The notes: generated by a model not told the origin, from the sequence alone. A DNA stretch of 41,818 nt from Kosakonia oryzendophytica (GCF_900094925.1 NZ_FMAY01000014.1:1-41818), one strand, 5' to 3'; counted from the first letter of the stretch, positions 9,655-19,258 are shown. Numbers and translations: made by a program.

Positions 9655-10602
9655 ATGATTAAGCTCGGCATCGTGATGGATCCCATCGCAGACATTAACA
9701 TTAAAAAAGACACCAGCTTCGCCATGCTGCTGGAAGCACAGCGCCGCGGCTATGAGCTGCACTATATGGAAATGGCCGATCTCTACCTGATCAATGGCGA
9801 AGCCCGCGCACGCACCCGTAAGCTTTCCGTCGAGCAAAACTACGACAAATGGTACGAATTTGGCAGCGAGCAGGATATTCCGCTCGCCGATCTGGGTACC
9901 ATTCTGATGCGCAAGGATCCGCCGTTCGATACCGAATATATTTACGCGACCTATATCCTTGAACGTGCTGAAGAGAAAGGCACGCTGATCGTCAACAAAC
10001 CGCAGAGTCTGCGTGACTGTAACGAAAAACTGTTCACCGCCTGGTTCGCGGAATTAACTCCGGAAACGCTGGTTACCCGCAACAAAGCGCAGTTGAAAGC
10101 GTTCTGGCAGAAACACGGCGACATTATTCTCAAACCGCTGGATGGGATGGGCGGCACCTCGATTTTCCGCGTGAAAGAAGGCGATCCAAACCTGTCGGTG
10201 ATTGCCGAAACCCTGACCGAACTGGGCAATCGTTACTGCATGGCGCAGAACTATCTGCCGGCCATTAAAGATGGCGATAAACGCGTGCTGGTTGTGGATG
10301 GCGAGCCAGTACCTTACTGCCTGGCGCGCATCCCGCAAGGTGGTGAAACCCGTGGCAACCTGGCGGCCGGCGGTCGCGGCGAACCTCGCCCACTGAGCGA
10401 AAGCGACTGGGCGATTGCCCGTAAAGTCGCCCCGACGCTGAAAGCAAAAGGGCTGATTTTTGTCGGCCTGGATATTATCGGCGATCGTCTGACTGAAATT
10501 AACGTCACCAGCCCGACCTGCGTACGTGAAATTGAAGCTGAATTCCCGATCTCGATCACCGGCATGCTGATGGACGCCATCGAGAAACGTCTGGGAAAAT
10601 AA
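9655..10602 (+). CDS. gshB: Glutathione synthetase
   Basis: GshB joins gamma-glutamylcysteine and glycine with ATP to make glutathione, the last step of the pathway, in the cytoplasm. The 315-residue product is one residue shorter than E. coli GshB as I recall it. It is an ATP-grasp enzyme: the N-terminal domain starts MIKLGIVMDPIADINIKKD, the glycine-rich loop LDGMGGTSIFRV lies near residue 165, and the metal- and substrate-binding region includes GRGEPRPL and DIIGDRLTEINVTSPT. GAGGAG precedes the ATG by eight bases. Confidence 0.97.
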   Translation: MIKLGIVMDPIADINIKKDTSFAMLLEAQRRGYELHYMEMADLYLINGEARARTRKLSVEQNYDKWYEFGSEQDIPLADLGTILMRKDPPFDTEYIYATYILERAEEKGTLIVNKPQSLRDCNEKLFTAWFAELTPETLVTRNKAQLKAFWQKHGDIILKPLDGMGGTSIFRVKEGDPNLSVIAETLTELGNRYCMAQNYLPAIKDGDKRVLVVDGEPVPYCLARIPQGGETRGNLAAGGRGEPRPLSESDWAIARKVAPTLKAKGLIFVGLDIIGDRLTEINVTSPTCVREIEAEFPISITGMLMDAIEKRLGK

Positions 10603-10615
10603 GCCTCAATGCTCC

Positions 10616-10639
10616 GGATACGGGAAGGAACCCGTATCC
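10616..10639 (+). terminator. Hairpin after gshB
   Basis: A 9-bp perfect stem GGATACGGG/CCCGTATCC with a six-base loop lies 13 bases after the gshB stop. No T run follows directly, so it may act as a transcript-end stabiliser or weak terminator. Confidence 0.4.
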
Positions 10640-10724
10640 TGCCAGGTTTGGCTAGTGACAGCATTCTGCTTTCACCGCATACTAGACTGTCGCTTTTTTG
10701 AACCAGGAAACAGAACCTCTGACA

Positions 10725-11288
10725 ATGAATTTACAGCATCACTTTCTTATTGCCATGCCTGCTCTTCAGGATCCCCTCTTCCGGCGCTCCGTGGTTTATA
10801 TTTGCGAGTACAACGATGAAGGCGCAATGGGGCTTGTTATCAACAAGCCGCTGGAAAACCTGAAAGTAGATGGTGTGCTGGAAAAACTCAAAATCCAGCC
10901 AGAGTCTCGCGATCCGTCGATCCGTCTGGATAAACCGGTGCTGCTCGGCGGCCCGCTGGCGGAAGATCGTGGTTTTATACTGCACACGCCACCCGCCAGT
11001 TTCGCCTCCAGCATCCGTGTCTCTGACAACACCGTCGTGACCACCTCGCGTGATGTCCTTGAAACACTGGGCACAGCAGAGCAGCCAAGTGAAGTGCTGG
11101 TCGCGTTGGGCTATTCATCCTGGGAAAAAGGGCAACTGGAGCAGGAGATCCTCGATAATGCGTGGCTGACCGCCCCGGCGGATCTTAATATTTTGTTTAA
11201 AACGCCTATTGCCGATCGCTGGCGTGAAGCGGCAAAACTTATCGGCATTGATATCTCCACCATGCCGGGTGTTGCGGGGCACGCCTGA
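10725..11288 (+). CDS. yqgE: YqgE/AlgH family protein
   Basis: YqgE belongs to the DUF179 (AlgH) family, whose biochemical role is not established. The 187-residue product equals the E. coli length and keeps the conserved N-terminus [24 protein letters not shown] split here as [12 protein letters not shown] and [12 protein letters not shown], the [11 protein letters not shown] segment and the [14 protein letters not shown] segment. No signal peptide or membrane helix is visible. The start is set at MNLQHHF by homology, although the frame opens nine codons earlier. It is translationally coupled to ruvX: the TGA stop overlaps the next ATG by one base. Confidence 0.93.
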   Translation: MNLQHHFLIAMPALQDPLFRRSVVYICEYNDEGAMGLVINKPLENLKVDGVLEKLKIQPESRDPSIRLDKPVLLGGPLAEDRGFILHTPPASFASSIRVSDNTVVTTSRDVLETLGTAEQPSEVLVALGYSSWEKGQLEQEILDNAWLTAPADLNILFKTPIADRWREAAKLIGIDISTMPGVAGHA

Positions 11289-11704
11289 TGAGTGGAACGC
11301 TGTTAGCCTTTGATTTTGGTACTAAAAGCATTGGCGTAGCCATTGGGCAGCGCATTACTGGCACCGCCAGGGCGCTGACCGCACTGAAAGCGCAGGACGG
11401 CACACCGAACTGGAGCGCCATCGAAAAGCTGTTAAAAGAGTGGCAACCTGAAGCAGTGATCGTCGGTTTACCGCTAAATATGGACGGCACAGAGCAGCCG
11501 CTGACGGCCAGAGCGCGTAACTTTGCCAATAAGATACATGGCCGTTTCGGCGTGCAGATCAAACTGCATGATGAACGGCTCAGCACCGTCGAAGCCCGTT
11601 CAGGGCTGTTTGAGCGTGGGGGATTTCGCGCCCTCAATAAAGGCAGTGTGGATTCCGCTTCCGCCGTCATCATCCTCGAAAGCTGGTTCGAACAGAACCT
11701 CTGA
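11288..11704 (+). CDS. ruvX: Putative Holliday junction resolvase / pre-16S rRNA nuclease YqgF
   Basis: This 138-residue RNase H-fold protein, known as YqgF or RuvX, is implicated in 5' maturation of 16S rRNA and was first predicted to be a Holliday junction resolvase. The first catalytic acidic motif is [11 protein letters not shown] near the N-terminus (Asp9). [10 protein letters not shown] in the middle and [14 protein letters not shown] near the end supply the remaining conserved residues. The length equals that of E. coli. It overlaps the yqgE stop by one base and has no separate promoter visible. Confidence 0.94.
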   Translation: MSGTLLAFDFGTKSIGVAIGQRITGTARALTALKAQDGTPNWSAIEKLLKEWQPEAVIVGLPLNMDGTEQPLTARARNFANKIHGRFGVQIKLHDERLSTVEARSGLFERGGFRALNKGSVDSASAVIILESWFEQNL

Positions 11705-11751
11705 TCCTCTCAGGGGCGGATTCCGCCGTCGATAACGTTTTCCCCCTCATC

Positions 11752-11777
11752 AAGCCGCGCATCAGCCGCGGCTTTCT
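11752..11777 (+). terminator. Terminator after yqgE-ruvX
   Basis: An 8-bp perfect stem AAGCCGCG/CGCGGCTT with a seven-base loop is followed by TTCT. It falls in the gap between ruvX and the convergent IclR gene and probably ends the yqgE-ruvX transcript. Confidence 0.6.
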
Positions 11778-11866
11778 GCCGATCGTGCTCACAAATTTAG
11801 CCCGTATTTTTTGCATTTCCATCAGTGTTTCTATAAAAGAAACATATCAAACAGTGTGAGTGGCGA

Positions 11867-12559
11867 TCAGGGCTTTTCCGTCAGACGATTCACCAGAGAG
11901 TGAAGTTCCTCCAGGCGCGTTTCCACCACAGCTTCGTTTATCTGCCACATTCCGGCAAACGCCAGTGCGGCAGAGTGAGCGCCGAGAGGCTGCGCCATAG
12001 AAATTTCACCATCGTCATGGCGCCAGACAACATGCCCCTGCTCGCGCTGCTGAGCAACGTGTGGGCCAAGTTGCCGCCATTGCTCATCGGTAAAGCGTTT
12101 TTGCAAATCGTCATCGCTTTCCGCCGCCAGCAGTGACATGCCAATCACGGATTGCCAGGCAGGGAGCATATGGAAACCGGCCAGCGCCTGGCTAACCTGG
12201 CTACCGGGTTCGGAGTGATAGATGTAAATAACCTGGTCCTCCCACAGCACGGCCATTGCGACCACGATATCTTTCGGGGCGTAGCGTTCTAACAAGGGGA
12301 GTGCATGGGAGAACAGCGCCGATCCGCGAATAGCCTGGGCGGCCAGTGCGTGAATACCAGGGCCTGGTAGATAGCGTCGTTGAGCATCCTGCATGGTCAG
12401 GCCGATAGAGGCCATGGTCATCAATAACCGGTTTACGCGGGTGGTGTTGATCCCCATCAGGCGCGCCAGCTCGCGACAGCCAATAGCACGGCCGCTGGAC
12501 ACCAGGTACTGCAGGCAGCGAATACCGTCGATCAGGCTTTGGTTCGGTTGTGAAGACAT
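11867..12559 (-). CDS. IclR-family transcriptional regulator
   Basis: The 230-residue protein has the two-domain layout of IclR regulators. An N-terminal winged helix at roughly residues 5-65 contains GIRCLQYLVSSGRAIGCREL and the recognition segment MGINTTRVNRLLMTM. A C-terminal effector-binding GAF-like domain covers residues 80-225 with VAMAVLWEDQVIYIYHSEP and LPAWQSVIGMSLLA. IclR proteins usually control an adjacent catabolic gene in response to a small organic ligand. It is divergent from the FAD-dependent oxidoreductase with a 67-base gap, so that gene is the likely target. I do not recognise a specific orthologue, and E. coli has no gene at this position. Confidence 0.85.
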   Translation of the reverse strand: MSSQPNQSLIDGIRCLQYLVSSGRAIGCRELARLMGINTTRVNRLLMTMASIGLTMQDAQRRYLPGPGIHALAAQAIRGSALFSHALPLLERYAPKDIVVAMAVLWEDQVIYIYHSEPGSQVSQALAGFHMLPAWQSVIGMSLLAAESDDDLQKRFTDEQWRQLGPHVAQQREQGHVVWRHDDGEISMAQPLGAHSAALAFAGMWQINEAVVETRLEELHSLVNRLTEKP

Positions 12560-12626
12560 AGCAGGGTTCGCTTCTCAGGTTGCTCAAAGAGTCGATTTTA
12601 CCGCCAGTAAAGAAGGATACAAGGTT

Positions 12627-14888
12627 ATGAAAATCTTTCCCCAATCCGCCGCCAGATGTTTTCCGACACAATACCTGCATGCCGACCTGCTGGTCGCAGG
12701 CGGCGGACTGGCAGGGCTATGCGCGGCCCTCGCCGCCGCACGTGACGGCTTACAGGTTGTACTGATCCAGGACCGGCCGGTGCTGGGCGGCAATGCCTCC
12801 AGTGAGGTTCGCCTGTGGGCCAATGGTGCGACTTCGCATATGGGAAATAATAACCGCTGGGCGCGCGAAGGAGGCATTATGGGCGAAATCATGGAGGAGA
12901 ATCTCTGGCGTAACAAAGAGGGTAACCCGGTAATGTTCGACCTGGTGCTGCTGGATCTGGCGAAAACTCAGCAAGGTCTCACGCTTTTGCTGAATACAGC
13001 CGTCTACGAGGTGGAAAAAGAGCAGCAGCGCATCACGCAGGTCAGCGCCTTTAACCCGATTAACGAAACGTTTTATATCGTCAGCGCAGAACAGTTTTGC
13101 GATGCCACGGGCGATGGCGTGCTGGGTTTTCTTGCTGGGGCAGAATATCGGGAGGGTGCAGAAGATGCGGATGAGTTGGATGAAAAGATGGCACCAGGCG
13201 ATAACTTTGGTCATAAACTGGGTCACTCGATTTATTTCTATACCAAACAAACAGCTGGCCCGGTCAATTTCATCCCGCCGTCTTTTGCGCTGAAAGACAT
13301 TACCGACATCCCGCGTTACAAACGCCTCACCTCAACCCTTAACGGCTGCGATCTCTGGTGGCTGGAATGGGGCGGACGTCTCGATACCGTGCATGAAAGT
13401 GAAGAGATCAAATGGGAGCTATGGAAAATCGTCTGGGGCGTTTGGGATCATATTAAGAATTCGGGTCAGTTTCCTGAGGCTGAGAATATGACCATTGAGT
13501 GGGTCGGCGCGATCCCCGGCAAACGGGAAAGCCGCCGCTTTGTGGGCGACCACCTGCTCTGCCAGCAGGACATTATTGAGCAACGGGATCACTATGACGC
13601 CGTTGCCTACGGCGGCTGGTCTATTGATTTACACCCGGCGGATGGCGTCTACAGCACCCATGACGGCTGCCGTCAGTTCCACAGTAAAGGTACTTACACT
13701 ATTCCATTTCGTAGCCTTTACAGCCGCACGCTGGATAATTTGCTGCTAACCGGACGGTTGATTTCCGCCTCTCATGTGGCCTTTGGCAGTGCACGCGTAA
13801 TGTGCACCTGCGGTCTGCTGGGCGAAGTGGTTGGCCGCGCCGCCGCCCTGTGCAAGACGCATAATCTCACTCCGAGGGAACTGGCCAGGCCAGAGCATGT
13901 CACCGCGCTACAGCAGCAGTTGCAGCGTAATGGCTGCTACATTCCGCGCCACTGGCTGAGCGATCCGGCACAGGGTGCGACGGTCAGCGCTAGCAGTGAG
14001 TACCAACTCACGGAGCTTGCACCGAATGGTCAATGGCAGCCGCTGGCGGAACGGATGGCACTGTTGCTACCGGTGCAGGCAGGCGCATCATTGCCGAAGA
14101 TTACGCTGCGCCTGCGCTCCACTACCCCGCTGCAACTGGCGGTATCGCTTTTGGGCAGCAAACGCGCCGGGAATTTCACACCGGACGAGCAGTATGACGA
14201 GTGCATACTGCAACTTTCGCCTGGCGAAGGTGAGTATGCACTAACGTTTAACTGGCAAAGCGCCCGTGATCAGTACCTGTTCCTCGCTTTTGACGCCCGG
14301 GATAGCGTGGAGATCGCCTTGACCGACACGCATCTGCCTGGAATGATGACGGTGTTTAATAGTCTGAATGCCCGCGTGGCGAAGCATACTCGCCAGGTAG
14401 CGGACGGTGATTACGGCGTGGACGAGTTCGACTTCTGGTTACCGCGCCGTCACCCGCAACAGATCATGCCCGCCCTGCGAGTCAGCCAGCCGTTGGCATA
14501 CTGGGGGGCGCAAAATGTTCTGAATGGCCGCCTGCGCCCTGAGCAGCAAATCAATGCCTGGAGCCCGGCTGCAAATGACAATACGCCTGAAATCATCTGG
14601 CGCTGGCCTACGCCGCAGTCCCTGAAACAGCTAACGCTGGTGCAGGACAACGACTTCGACAACGCCATGGAGTCGGTACAAATGGGTCACCCTTATGCTG
14701 TAACGCCGCACTGCATTACACACTACCGCTTGTGGGCCGATGATCGGTTGCTGGCTGAGGTTAAAGCGAATCACCACTCCGTGTGTCAGCACTGTCTGGA
14801 CGAACCGCTCACGGCGACAAGCATCCGGTTAGAGATCCTCGCCACAGCAGGTGCACTCCCGGCGGTTTACTCTCTGAACGTAAGCTAA
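12627..14888 (+). CDS. FAD-dependent oxidoreductase with C-terminal beta-rich domain
   Basis: The 753-residue protein has an N-terminal FAD-binding Rossmann region: LLVAGGGLAGLCAALAAARDG at residues 21-41 is the dinucleotide motif, followed by GGNASSEVRLWANGA. This resembles the 'FAD dependent oxidoreductase' family (PF12831), often found next to sugar-use genes, but the substrate is unknown. The last 150 or so residues look like a beta-sandwich of the discoidin or carbohydrate-binding kind, with ALRVSQPLAYWGAQNVLNG and TATSIRLEILATAG. No signal peptide is visible. The start MKIFPQSA has AGAAGG and AAGG boxes upstream; the open frame extends back over the IclR gene but that part is not credible. 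Its stop overlaps the yggR stop by three bases, a tight junction at the right edge of the inserted pair. Confidence 0.8.
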   Translation: MKIFPQSAARCFPTQYLHADLLVAGGGLAGLCAALAAARDGLQVVLIQDRPVLGGNASSEVRLWANGATSHMGNNNRWAREGGIMGEIMEENLWRNKEGNPVMFDLVLLDLAKTQQGLTLLLNTAVYEVEKEQQRITQVSAFNPINETFYIVSAEQFCDATGDGVLGFLAGAEYREGAEDADELDEKMAPGDNFGHKLGHSIYFYTKQTAGPVNFIPPSFALKDITDIPRYKRLTSTLNGCDLWWLEWGGRLDTVHESEEIKWELWKIVWGVWDHIKNSGQFPEAENMTIEWVGAIPGKRESRRFVGDHLLCQQDIIEQRDHYDAVAYGGWSIDLHPADGVYSTHDGCRQFHSKGTYTIPFRSLYSRTLDNLLLTGRLISASHVAFGSARVMCTCGLLGEVVGRAAALCKTHNLTPRELARPEHVTALQQQLQRNGCYIPRHWLSDPAQGATVSASSEYQLTELAPNGQWQPLAERMALLLPVQAGASLPKITLRLRSTTPLQLAVSLLGSKRAGNFTPDEQYDECILQLSPGEGEYALTFNWQSARDQYLFLAFDARDSVEIALTDTHLPGMMTVFNSLNARVAKHTRQVADGDYGVDEFDFWLPRRHPQQIMPALRVSQPLAYWGAQNVLNGRLRPEQQINAWSPAANDNTPEIIWRWPTPQSLKQLTLVQDNDFDNAMESVQMGHPYAVTPHCITHYRLWADDRLLAEVKANHHSVCQHCLDEPLTATSIRLEILATAGALPAVYSLNVS

Positions 14889-15865
14889 AGCCGCCCCGCC
14901 TGTTCGCGCTGCTGCCGGCTTTGCGCAAATGTCAGCATCCCCGCTTGCTGCCCGGTTTGCATTACGCCGGGCAGTTGGTGAGTCTTGCCTTCACGGATCA
15001 AGTTCGCCGATGCAGAGGTATTCACCAACAGTTCAAACAGCGCGACCCGCCCCGCCTGTTTATCGGCTTCCAGTTTTTGCGCCAGCACTGCCAGTAAACT
15101 CCCGGCAAGCTGGCTGCGCACCGGGTCTTTTTCCTGCGCCGGGAAAGCATCCACCAGCCGCTCCACGGCCTGTGCCGCACCGCGCGTATGCAGCGTCGCC
15201 AGCACCAGATGCCCGGTCTCCGCCGCCGTTAACGCCAGCCGGATCGTCTCACTGTCGCGCAACTCACCAAGCAGGATCACATCCGGATCCTCACGCAATG
15301 CCGCGCGCAGCCCGCTGGCAAATGACCGGCAGTGCAGACCAACCTCCCGCTGCTGGATTAAGCACCGCTCGCTGGTATGTACAAACTCAATCGGATCTTC
15401 CAGCGTCACGATATGCCCGTCCATGCGTTGATTAAGGTGATTTACCATTGCAGCAAGCGTTGTTGATTTACCGCTACCAGTAGCACCGGTCACCAGAATC
15501 AAACCGTGCTCCTGCGCGAGCAACCCGGTAAGCGCCTGGGGCGCATCAAGTTCGTTGAGCTGCGGACAGCGTTGCGGTAATAACCGCAGCGCCAGGGAGA
15601 CACCGTCATGACGGGCAAACGCCCCGGCGCGCAAACGCAGACCGCTGGCAGTGGTGAGCGCAAAATCCACCTGCCCTTGCTCTCGCCACTGGTTTTGCAG
15701 CATTTCACTAAGATGCCTGTTCATGAGTGCAGCGATGTCCGGACAGGGAAAAGGCGCAGGCTCCAGCCGCCCTTGTTGCCGCCAGCGTGGAGAACGCCCA
15801 CTGCACAGGTGTAGATCCGAGACGTTATGCTTTACACTAAGCTCCACTATTTTTTCTATATCCAT
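14885..15865 (-). CDS. yggR: PilT-like secretion ATPase YggR
   Basis: YggR is a hexameric ATPase of the type II/IV secretion superfamily, closest to PilT retraction motors; no pilus genes lie nearby, and its role in enterobacteria is unproven. The 326-residue product has an N-terminal PAS-like domain (residues 1-95), Walker A GATGSGKST at 127-135, the Asp box IVTLEDPIE near 152-160, Walker B DVILLGELRD near 195-204 and the His box AAETGHLVLATLHT near 214-227. It is divergent from yggS with a 17-base gap between the start codons. Its 3' end overlaps the FAD oxidoreductase stop. Confidence 0.9.
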   Translation of the reverse strand: MDIEKIVELSVKHNVSDLHLCSGRSPRWRQQGRLEPAPFPCPDIAALMNRHLSEMLQNQWREQGQVDFALTTASGLRLRAGAFARHDGVSLALRLLPQRCPQLNELDAPQALTGLLAQEHGLILVTGATGSGKSTTLAAMVNHLNQRMDGHIVTLEDPIEFVHTSERCLIQQREVGLHCRSFASGLRAALREDPDVILLGELRDSETIRLALTAAETGHLVLATLHTRGAAQAVERLVDAFPAQEKDPVRSQLAGSLLAVLAQKLEADKQAGRVALFELLVNTSASANLIREGKTHQLPGVMQTGQQAGMLTFAQSRQQREQAGRL

Positions 15866-15882
15866 ATAGCCACCCTGGAATC

Positions 15883-16587
15883 ATGAACGATATCGCGCAT
15901 AACCTGGCACATGTCCGGGACAAAATCTCCGCTGCGGCGACGAACTGCGGCCGTGCTCCAGAGGAAGTTGTTTTACTTGCCGTGAGCAAAACCAAACCTG
16001 CGAGCGCCATCGCAGAGGCTATTGACGCCGGGCAACGTGCCTTTGGCGAAAACTATGTTCAGGAAGGGGTGGATAAAATCCGCCATTTTCAGGAAGCTGG
16101 CGTTGAAGGTCTGCAATGGCACTTTATCGGTCCATTACAGTCCAATAAAAGTCGTCTGGTTGCCGAGCATTTTGACTGGTGCCATACCGTCGATCGGCTG
16201 CGTATTGCCAGTCGGTTAAGCGAGCAGCGTCCGGCAACGCTTGCACCACTGAACGTGCTGATTCAAATCAACATCAGCGACGAGCAGAGCAAATCCGGCA
16301 TCGCGCTCAGCGAGTTGGATGCGCTGGCGGCGCAGGTTGTGGAATTACCGGGCATCCGCCTGCGCGGGTTGATGGCAATTCCTGCGCCGGAAACGGAGTA
16401 TCAGCGACAGTTTGCCGTCGCGCAGCAAATGGCGGTAGCATTTGAGACGCTGAAAACCCGCTATCCAACGGTGGATACGCTGTCGTTGGGCATGACAGAC
16501 GATATGGCCGCCGCCATTGCGGCTGGCAGTACCATGGTGCGCATCGGAACGGCCATTTTTGGTGCGCGCGATTACACAAAAAATTAA
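15883..16587 (+). CDS. yggS: PLP homeostasis protein YggS
   Basis: YggS (COG0325, PLPHP) is a PLP-binding protein with a single alanine-racemase-like barrel and no known enzymatic activity; it balances PLP and affects amino and keto acid pools. The 234-residue product has the PLP lysine K36 in LLAVSKTKPA, the GENYVQEGVDK segment and the conserved WHFIGPLQSNKSR and SLGMTDDMAAAIAAGSTMVR, which hold phosphate-contacting residues. It heads a compact plus-strand set with yggT, yggU, rdgB and hemW. Confidence 0.95.
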   Translation: MNDIAHNLAHVRDKISAAATNCGRAPEEVVLLAVSKTKPASAIAEAIDAGQRAFGENYVQEGVDKIRHFQEAGVEGLQWHFIGPLQSNKSRLVAEHFDWCHTVDRLRIASRLSEQRPATLAPLNVLIQINISDEQSKSGIALSELDALAAQVVELPGIRLRGLMAIPAPETEYQRQFAVAQQMAVAFETLKTRYPTVDTLSLGMTDDMAAAIAAGSTMVRIGTAIFGARDYTKN

Positions 16588-16605
16588 GGAAAACTGAGGA
16601 ACGCC

Positions 16606-17172
16606 ATGAAGACGTTGACTTTCCTGCTCTCGACGGTCATTGAACTCTATACGATGGTTCTGCTGTTGCGCGTCTGGATGCAGTGGGCACGCTGCGATTT
16701 TTACAACCCGTTCTCGCAGTTCGTGGTGAAAGCCACACAGCCGATTGTCGGGCCACTACGCCGCATTCTGCCGTCGCTTGGGCCGATTGACAGCGCGTCG
16801 CTGTTGATAGCCTTTGTTCTGAGTTTTATCAAAGCGATCGTGCTGTTTATGGTGGTGACCTTCCAGCCGATTATCTGGATCTCCGCCCTGCTGATTTTAC
16901 TGAAAACCGTCGGCCAGATGGTTTTCTGGGTATTACTGGTGATGGCGATTATGAGCTGGATCAGCCAGGGACGCAGTCCGGTGGAATACGCATTAATGCA
17001 ATTGACCGAACCGTTGCTGCGCCCAATCCGTAATCTCCTGCCCGCAATGGGCGGGATCGATTTCTCGCCAATGGTGCTGGTGCTGCTACTGTATGTCATC
17101 AATATGGGGGTTGCCGAAGTGCTGCAATCCACAGGCAATATCCTGCTGCCGGGGCTGTGGATGGCGCTATGA
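16606..17172 (+). CDS. yggT: YggT-family inner membrane protein
   Basis: The 188-residue protein contains two YGGT repeats, each a pair of hydrophobic segments with a conserved loop: [22 protein letters not shown] near residues 36-58 and [21 protein letters not shown] in the second half. It is therefore predicted to have about four transmembrane helices. The family has been linked to osmotic or ionic stress and, in other bacteria, to division-plane functions, but the molecular role is unknown. A GAGGAA box lies six bases before the ATG, and the stop overlaps yggU in an ATGA arrangement. Confidence 0.92.
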   Translation: MKTLTFLLSTVIELYTMVLLLRVWMQWARCDFYNPFSQFVVKATQPIVGPLRRILPSLGPIDSASLLIAFVLSFIKAIVLFMVVTFQPIIWISALLILLKTVGQMVFWVLLVMAIMSWISQGRSPVEYALMQLTEPLLRPIRNLLPAMGGIDFSPMVLVLLLYVINMGVAEVLQSTGNILLPGLWMAL

Positions 17173-17459
17173 GTGCCGTGCTCGTTTGCGAAGACGGGCT
17201 GATTTTGCGGCTGTATATTCAGCCGAAAGCCAGCCGGGACAGTATCATCGGGTTGCATGGCGACGAACTGAAAGTCGCCATCACCGCCCCGCCAGTGGAC
17301 GGCCAGGCCAATGCTCACCTGGTTAAGTATCTCGCAAAGCAGTTCCGCGTAGCCAAAAACCAGGTCGTGATTGAAAAAGGCGAACTGGGCCGCCACAAAC
17401 ACATTAAAATCACTCATCCGCAACAGATCCCGACGGAAGTCGCGGCGCTGATAAATTAG
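17169..17459 (+). CDS. yggU: DUF167 family protein YggU
   Basis: YggU is a small DUF167 protein of unknown function. The 96-residue product contains the family core [21 protein letters not shown] and [20 protein letters not shown]. The start MSAVLV overlaps the yggT stop as ATGA and gives the E. coli length. A GTG four codons upstream is possible but less likely. rdgB starts eight bases after the stop. Confidence 0.92.
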   Translation: MSAVLVCEDGLILRLYIQPKASRDSIIGLHGDELKVAITAPPVDGQANAHLVKYLAKQFRVAKNQVVIEKGELGRHKHIKITHPQQIPTEVAALIN

Positions 17460-17467
17460 GATCCGCT

Positions 17468-18061
17468 ATGCAAAAAGTTGTCCTCGCTACCGGTAATGCC
17501 GGTAAAGTGCGCGAGCTTGCCTCGCTGCTCAATGATTTCGGCCTTGATGTGGTAGCGCAAACCACACTGGGCGTAGACTCAGCAGAAGAAACCGGGCTGA
17601 CGTTTATTGAAAACGCGATCCTGAAGGCCCGCCACGCGGCACAACTTACTGGCTTACCGGCCATTGCCGATGACTCTGGGTTGGCGGTTGACGCACTTGG
17701 CGGCGCGCCGGGTATCTATTCCGCACGCTATTCCGGTGTTGACGCCAGCGATCAGCAGAACCTCGAAAAGCTCCTTGAAGCCCTGAAAGATGTCCCGGAT
17801 GCTCAACGTCAGGCACAATTTCACTGTGTACTGGTCTATATGCGCCATGCAGAGGATCCGACTCCGCTGGTGTGCCACGGTACCTGGCCGGGCGTTATTG
17901 CCCGCCAGCCTGCGGGTAACTGCGGCTTTGGCTACGATCCGGTGTTCTTTGTCCCTTCCGAGGGCAAAACCGCTGCGGAACTGACCCGCGAAGAAAAAAG
18001 CGCCATTTCCCACCGTGGACAGGCGTTGAAACTGTTACTGGAAGCGTTACGTAATGGCTGA
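17468..18061 (+). CDS. rdgB: XTP/dITP diphosphatase
   Basis: RdgB hydrolyses dITP, dXTP and ITP/XTP to monophosphates and so keeps deaminated purines out of DNA. The 197-residue product has the N-terminal [15 protein letters not shown] substrate motif, the metal-binding [13 protein letters not shown] and the [20 protein letters not shown] segment with catalytic Asp, plus the C-terminal ISHRGQALK signature. It overlaps the start of hemW by eight bases, so translation is likely coupled. Confidence 0.96.
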   Translation: MQKVVLATGNAGKVRELASLLNDFGLDVVAQTTLGVDSAEETGLTFIENAILKARHAAQLTGLPAIADDSGLAVDALGGAPGIYSARYSGVDASDQQNLEKLLEALKDVPDAQRQAQFHCVLVYMRHAEDPTPLVCHGTWPGVIARQPAGNCGFGYDPVFFVPSEGKTAAELTREEKSAISHRGQALKLLLEALRNG

Positions 18062-19190
18062 TTTGCCACCTCTGAGCCTTTATATTCACATTCCCTGGTG
18101 CGTGCAGAAATGCCCGTACTGCGATTTCAATTCCCATGCGCTCAAAGGGGAAGTCCCGCACGATGACTATGTGCAGCATCTGCTGTGCGATCTGGATGCC
18201 GATGTTCCCCTGGCGCAGGGGCGAGAAATAAAGACCATTTTTATTGGCGGCGGCACGCCGAGCCTGTTGTCCGGCCCGGCGATGCAAACGTTGCTGGATG
18301 GCGTGCGTGCCAGGCTTCCGCTGGCTGCCGATGCGGAAATCACCATGGAGGCCAATCCTGGCACCGTCGAAGCGAATCGCTTCGTCGACTACCAGCGCGC
18401 TGGTGTCAACCGTATCTCCATTGGTGTGCAGAGCTTTAGCGAAACCAAACTCCAGCGCCTTGGACGTATCCACGGCCCGGAAGAAGCCAAACGGGCGGCG
18501 CACCTGGCCTGTGGGCTGGGATTGCGCAGCTTTAATCTCGATTTAATGCACGGTTTACCGGATCAGTCGCTGGAAGAGGCGCTGGACGATCTGCGCCAGG
18601 CCATTGCGCTTAACCCGCCGCACCTCTCCTGGTATCAGCTTACCATCGAGCCCAATACGCTATTTGGCTCTCGCCCGCCGGTCCTGCCGGATGACGATGC
18701 GCTGTGGGATATTTTTGAGCAAGGCCATCAGATCCTCACTGCTGCCGGGTATCAGCAATATGAAACCTCGGCCTATGCCAAACCGGGTTATCAGTGCGAG
18801 CACAATCTCAATTACTGGCGTTTTGGCGACTATCTGGGCATTGGCTGCGGCGCGCACGGCAAAGTGACCTTCCCGGACGGGCGCATTATGCGAACCGCGA
18901 AGACGCGCCATCCCCGCGGTTATATGCAGGGAAACTATCTGGATAAGCAGCACGACGTGGAAACAGCGGACAAACCGTTCGAGTTCTTTATGAACCGTTT
19001 CCGCCTGCTTGAGCCCGCACCGCGCGCTGAGTTCTCTCGTTATACCGGCTTAAGCGAAAGTACGATCCGTGCCCAGTTGGATCGCGCGCTGGCGCTCAAT
19101 TATCTGACCGAGTGTGATGACTACTGGCAGATAACCGAGCACGGCAAGCTGTTTTTAAACTCGCTACTTGAGCTTTTCCTTGCTGAGTAA
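18054..19190 (+). CDS. hemW: Heme chaperone HemW (radical SAM)
   Basis: HemW is a radical SAM-family protein now described as a heme chaperone; it was long annotated as oxygen-independent coproporphyrinogen oxidase. The 378-residue product matches E. coli in length. The iron-sulfur triad is C16-x3-C20-x2-C23 in [12 protein letters not shown], followed by the glycine-rich [10 protein letters not shown] and the HemW-specific [20 protein letters not shown] region. The extra cysteine expected of true coproporphyrinogen dehydrogenases after CxxxCxxC is absent (F25 here), which supports HemW. It ends the yggS-hemW run. Confidence 0.95.
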   Translation: MADLPPLSLYIHIPWCVQKCPYCDFNSHALKGEVPHDDYVQHLLCDLDADVPLAQGREIKTIFIGGGTPSLLSGPAMQTLLDGVRARLPLAADAEITMEANPGTVEANRFVDYQRAGVNRISIGVQSFSETKLQRLGRIHGPEEAKRAAHLACGLGLRSFNLDLMHGLPDQSLEEALDDLRQAIALNPPHLSWYQLTIEPNTLFGSRPPVLPDDDALWDIFEQGHQILTAAGYQQYETSAYAKPGYQCEHNLNYWRFGDYLGIGCGAHGKVTFPDGRIMRTAKTRHPRGYMQGNYLDKQHDVETADKPFEFFMNRFRLLEPAPRAEFSRYTGLSESTIRAQLDRALALNYLTECDDYWQITEHGKLFLNSLLELFLAE

Positions 19191-19227
19191 TCTCTCTGGA
19201 AAACGGTTCGCAAAACGCTCATCACGT

Positions 19228-19258
19228 TCTGTTAGCGCAAGGAGAGCGCTGACAGAAT
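19228..19258 (+). other. Hairpin between hemW and the DUF559 gene
   Basis: A 12-bp stem with one G-U pair (19228-19239 with 19247-19258) has a seven-base loop AAGGAGA. It lies between the hemW stop and the next start codon. No T run follows, so it may be a structured leader rather than a terminator. Confidence 0.4.

Noticed and set aside
12393..12626. N-terminal extension of the FAD oxidoreductase by 78 codons
   Set aside because: The extension overlaps the divergent IclR gene; the flavin motif sits at the normal distance from MKIFPQ.
17157..17168. Upstream GTG start for yggU
   Set aside because: The ATG at 17169 gives the usual 96 residues and an ATGA overlap with yggT.
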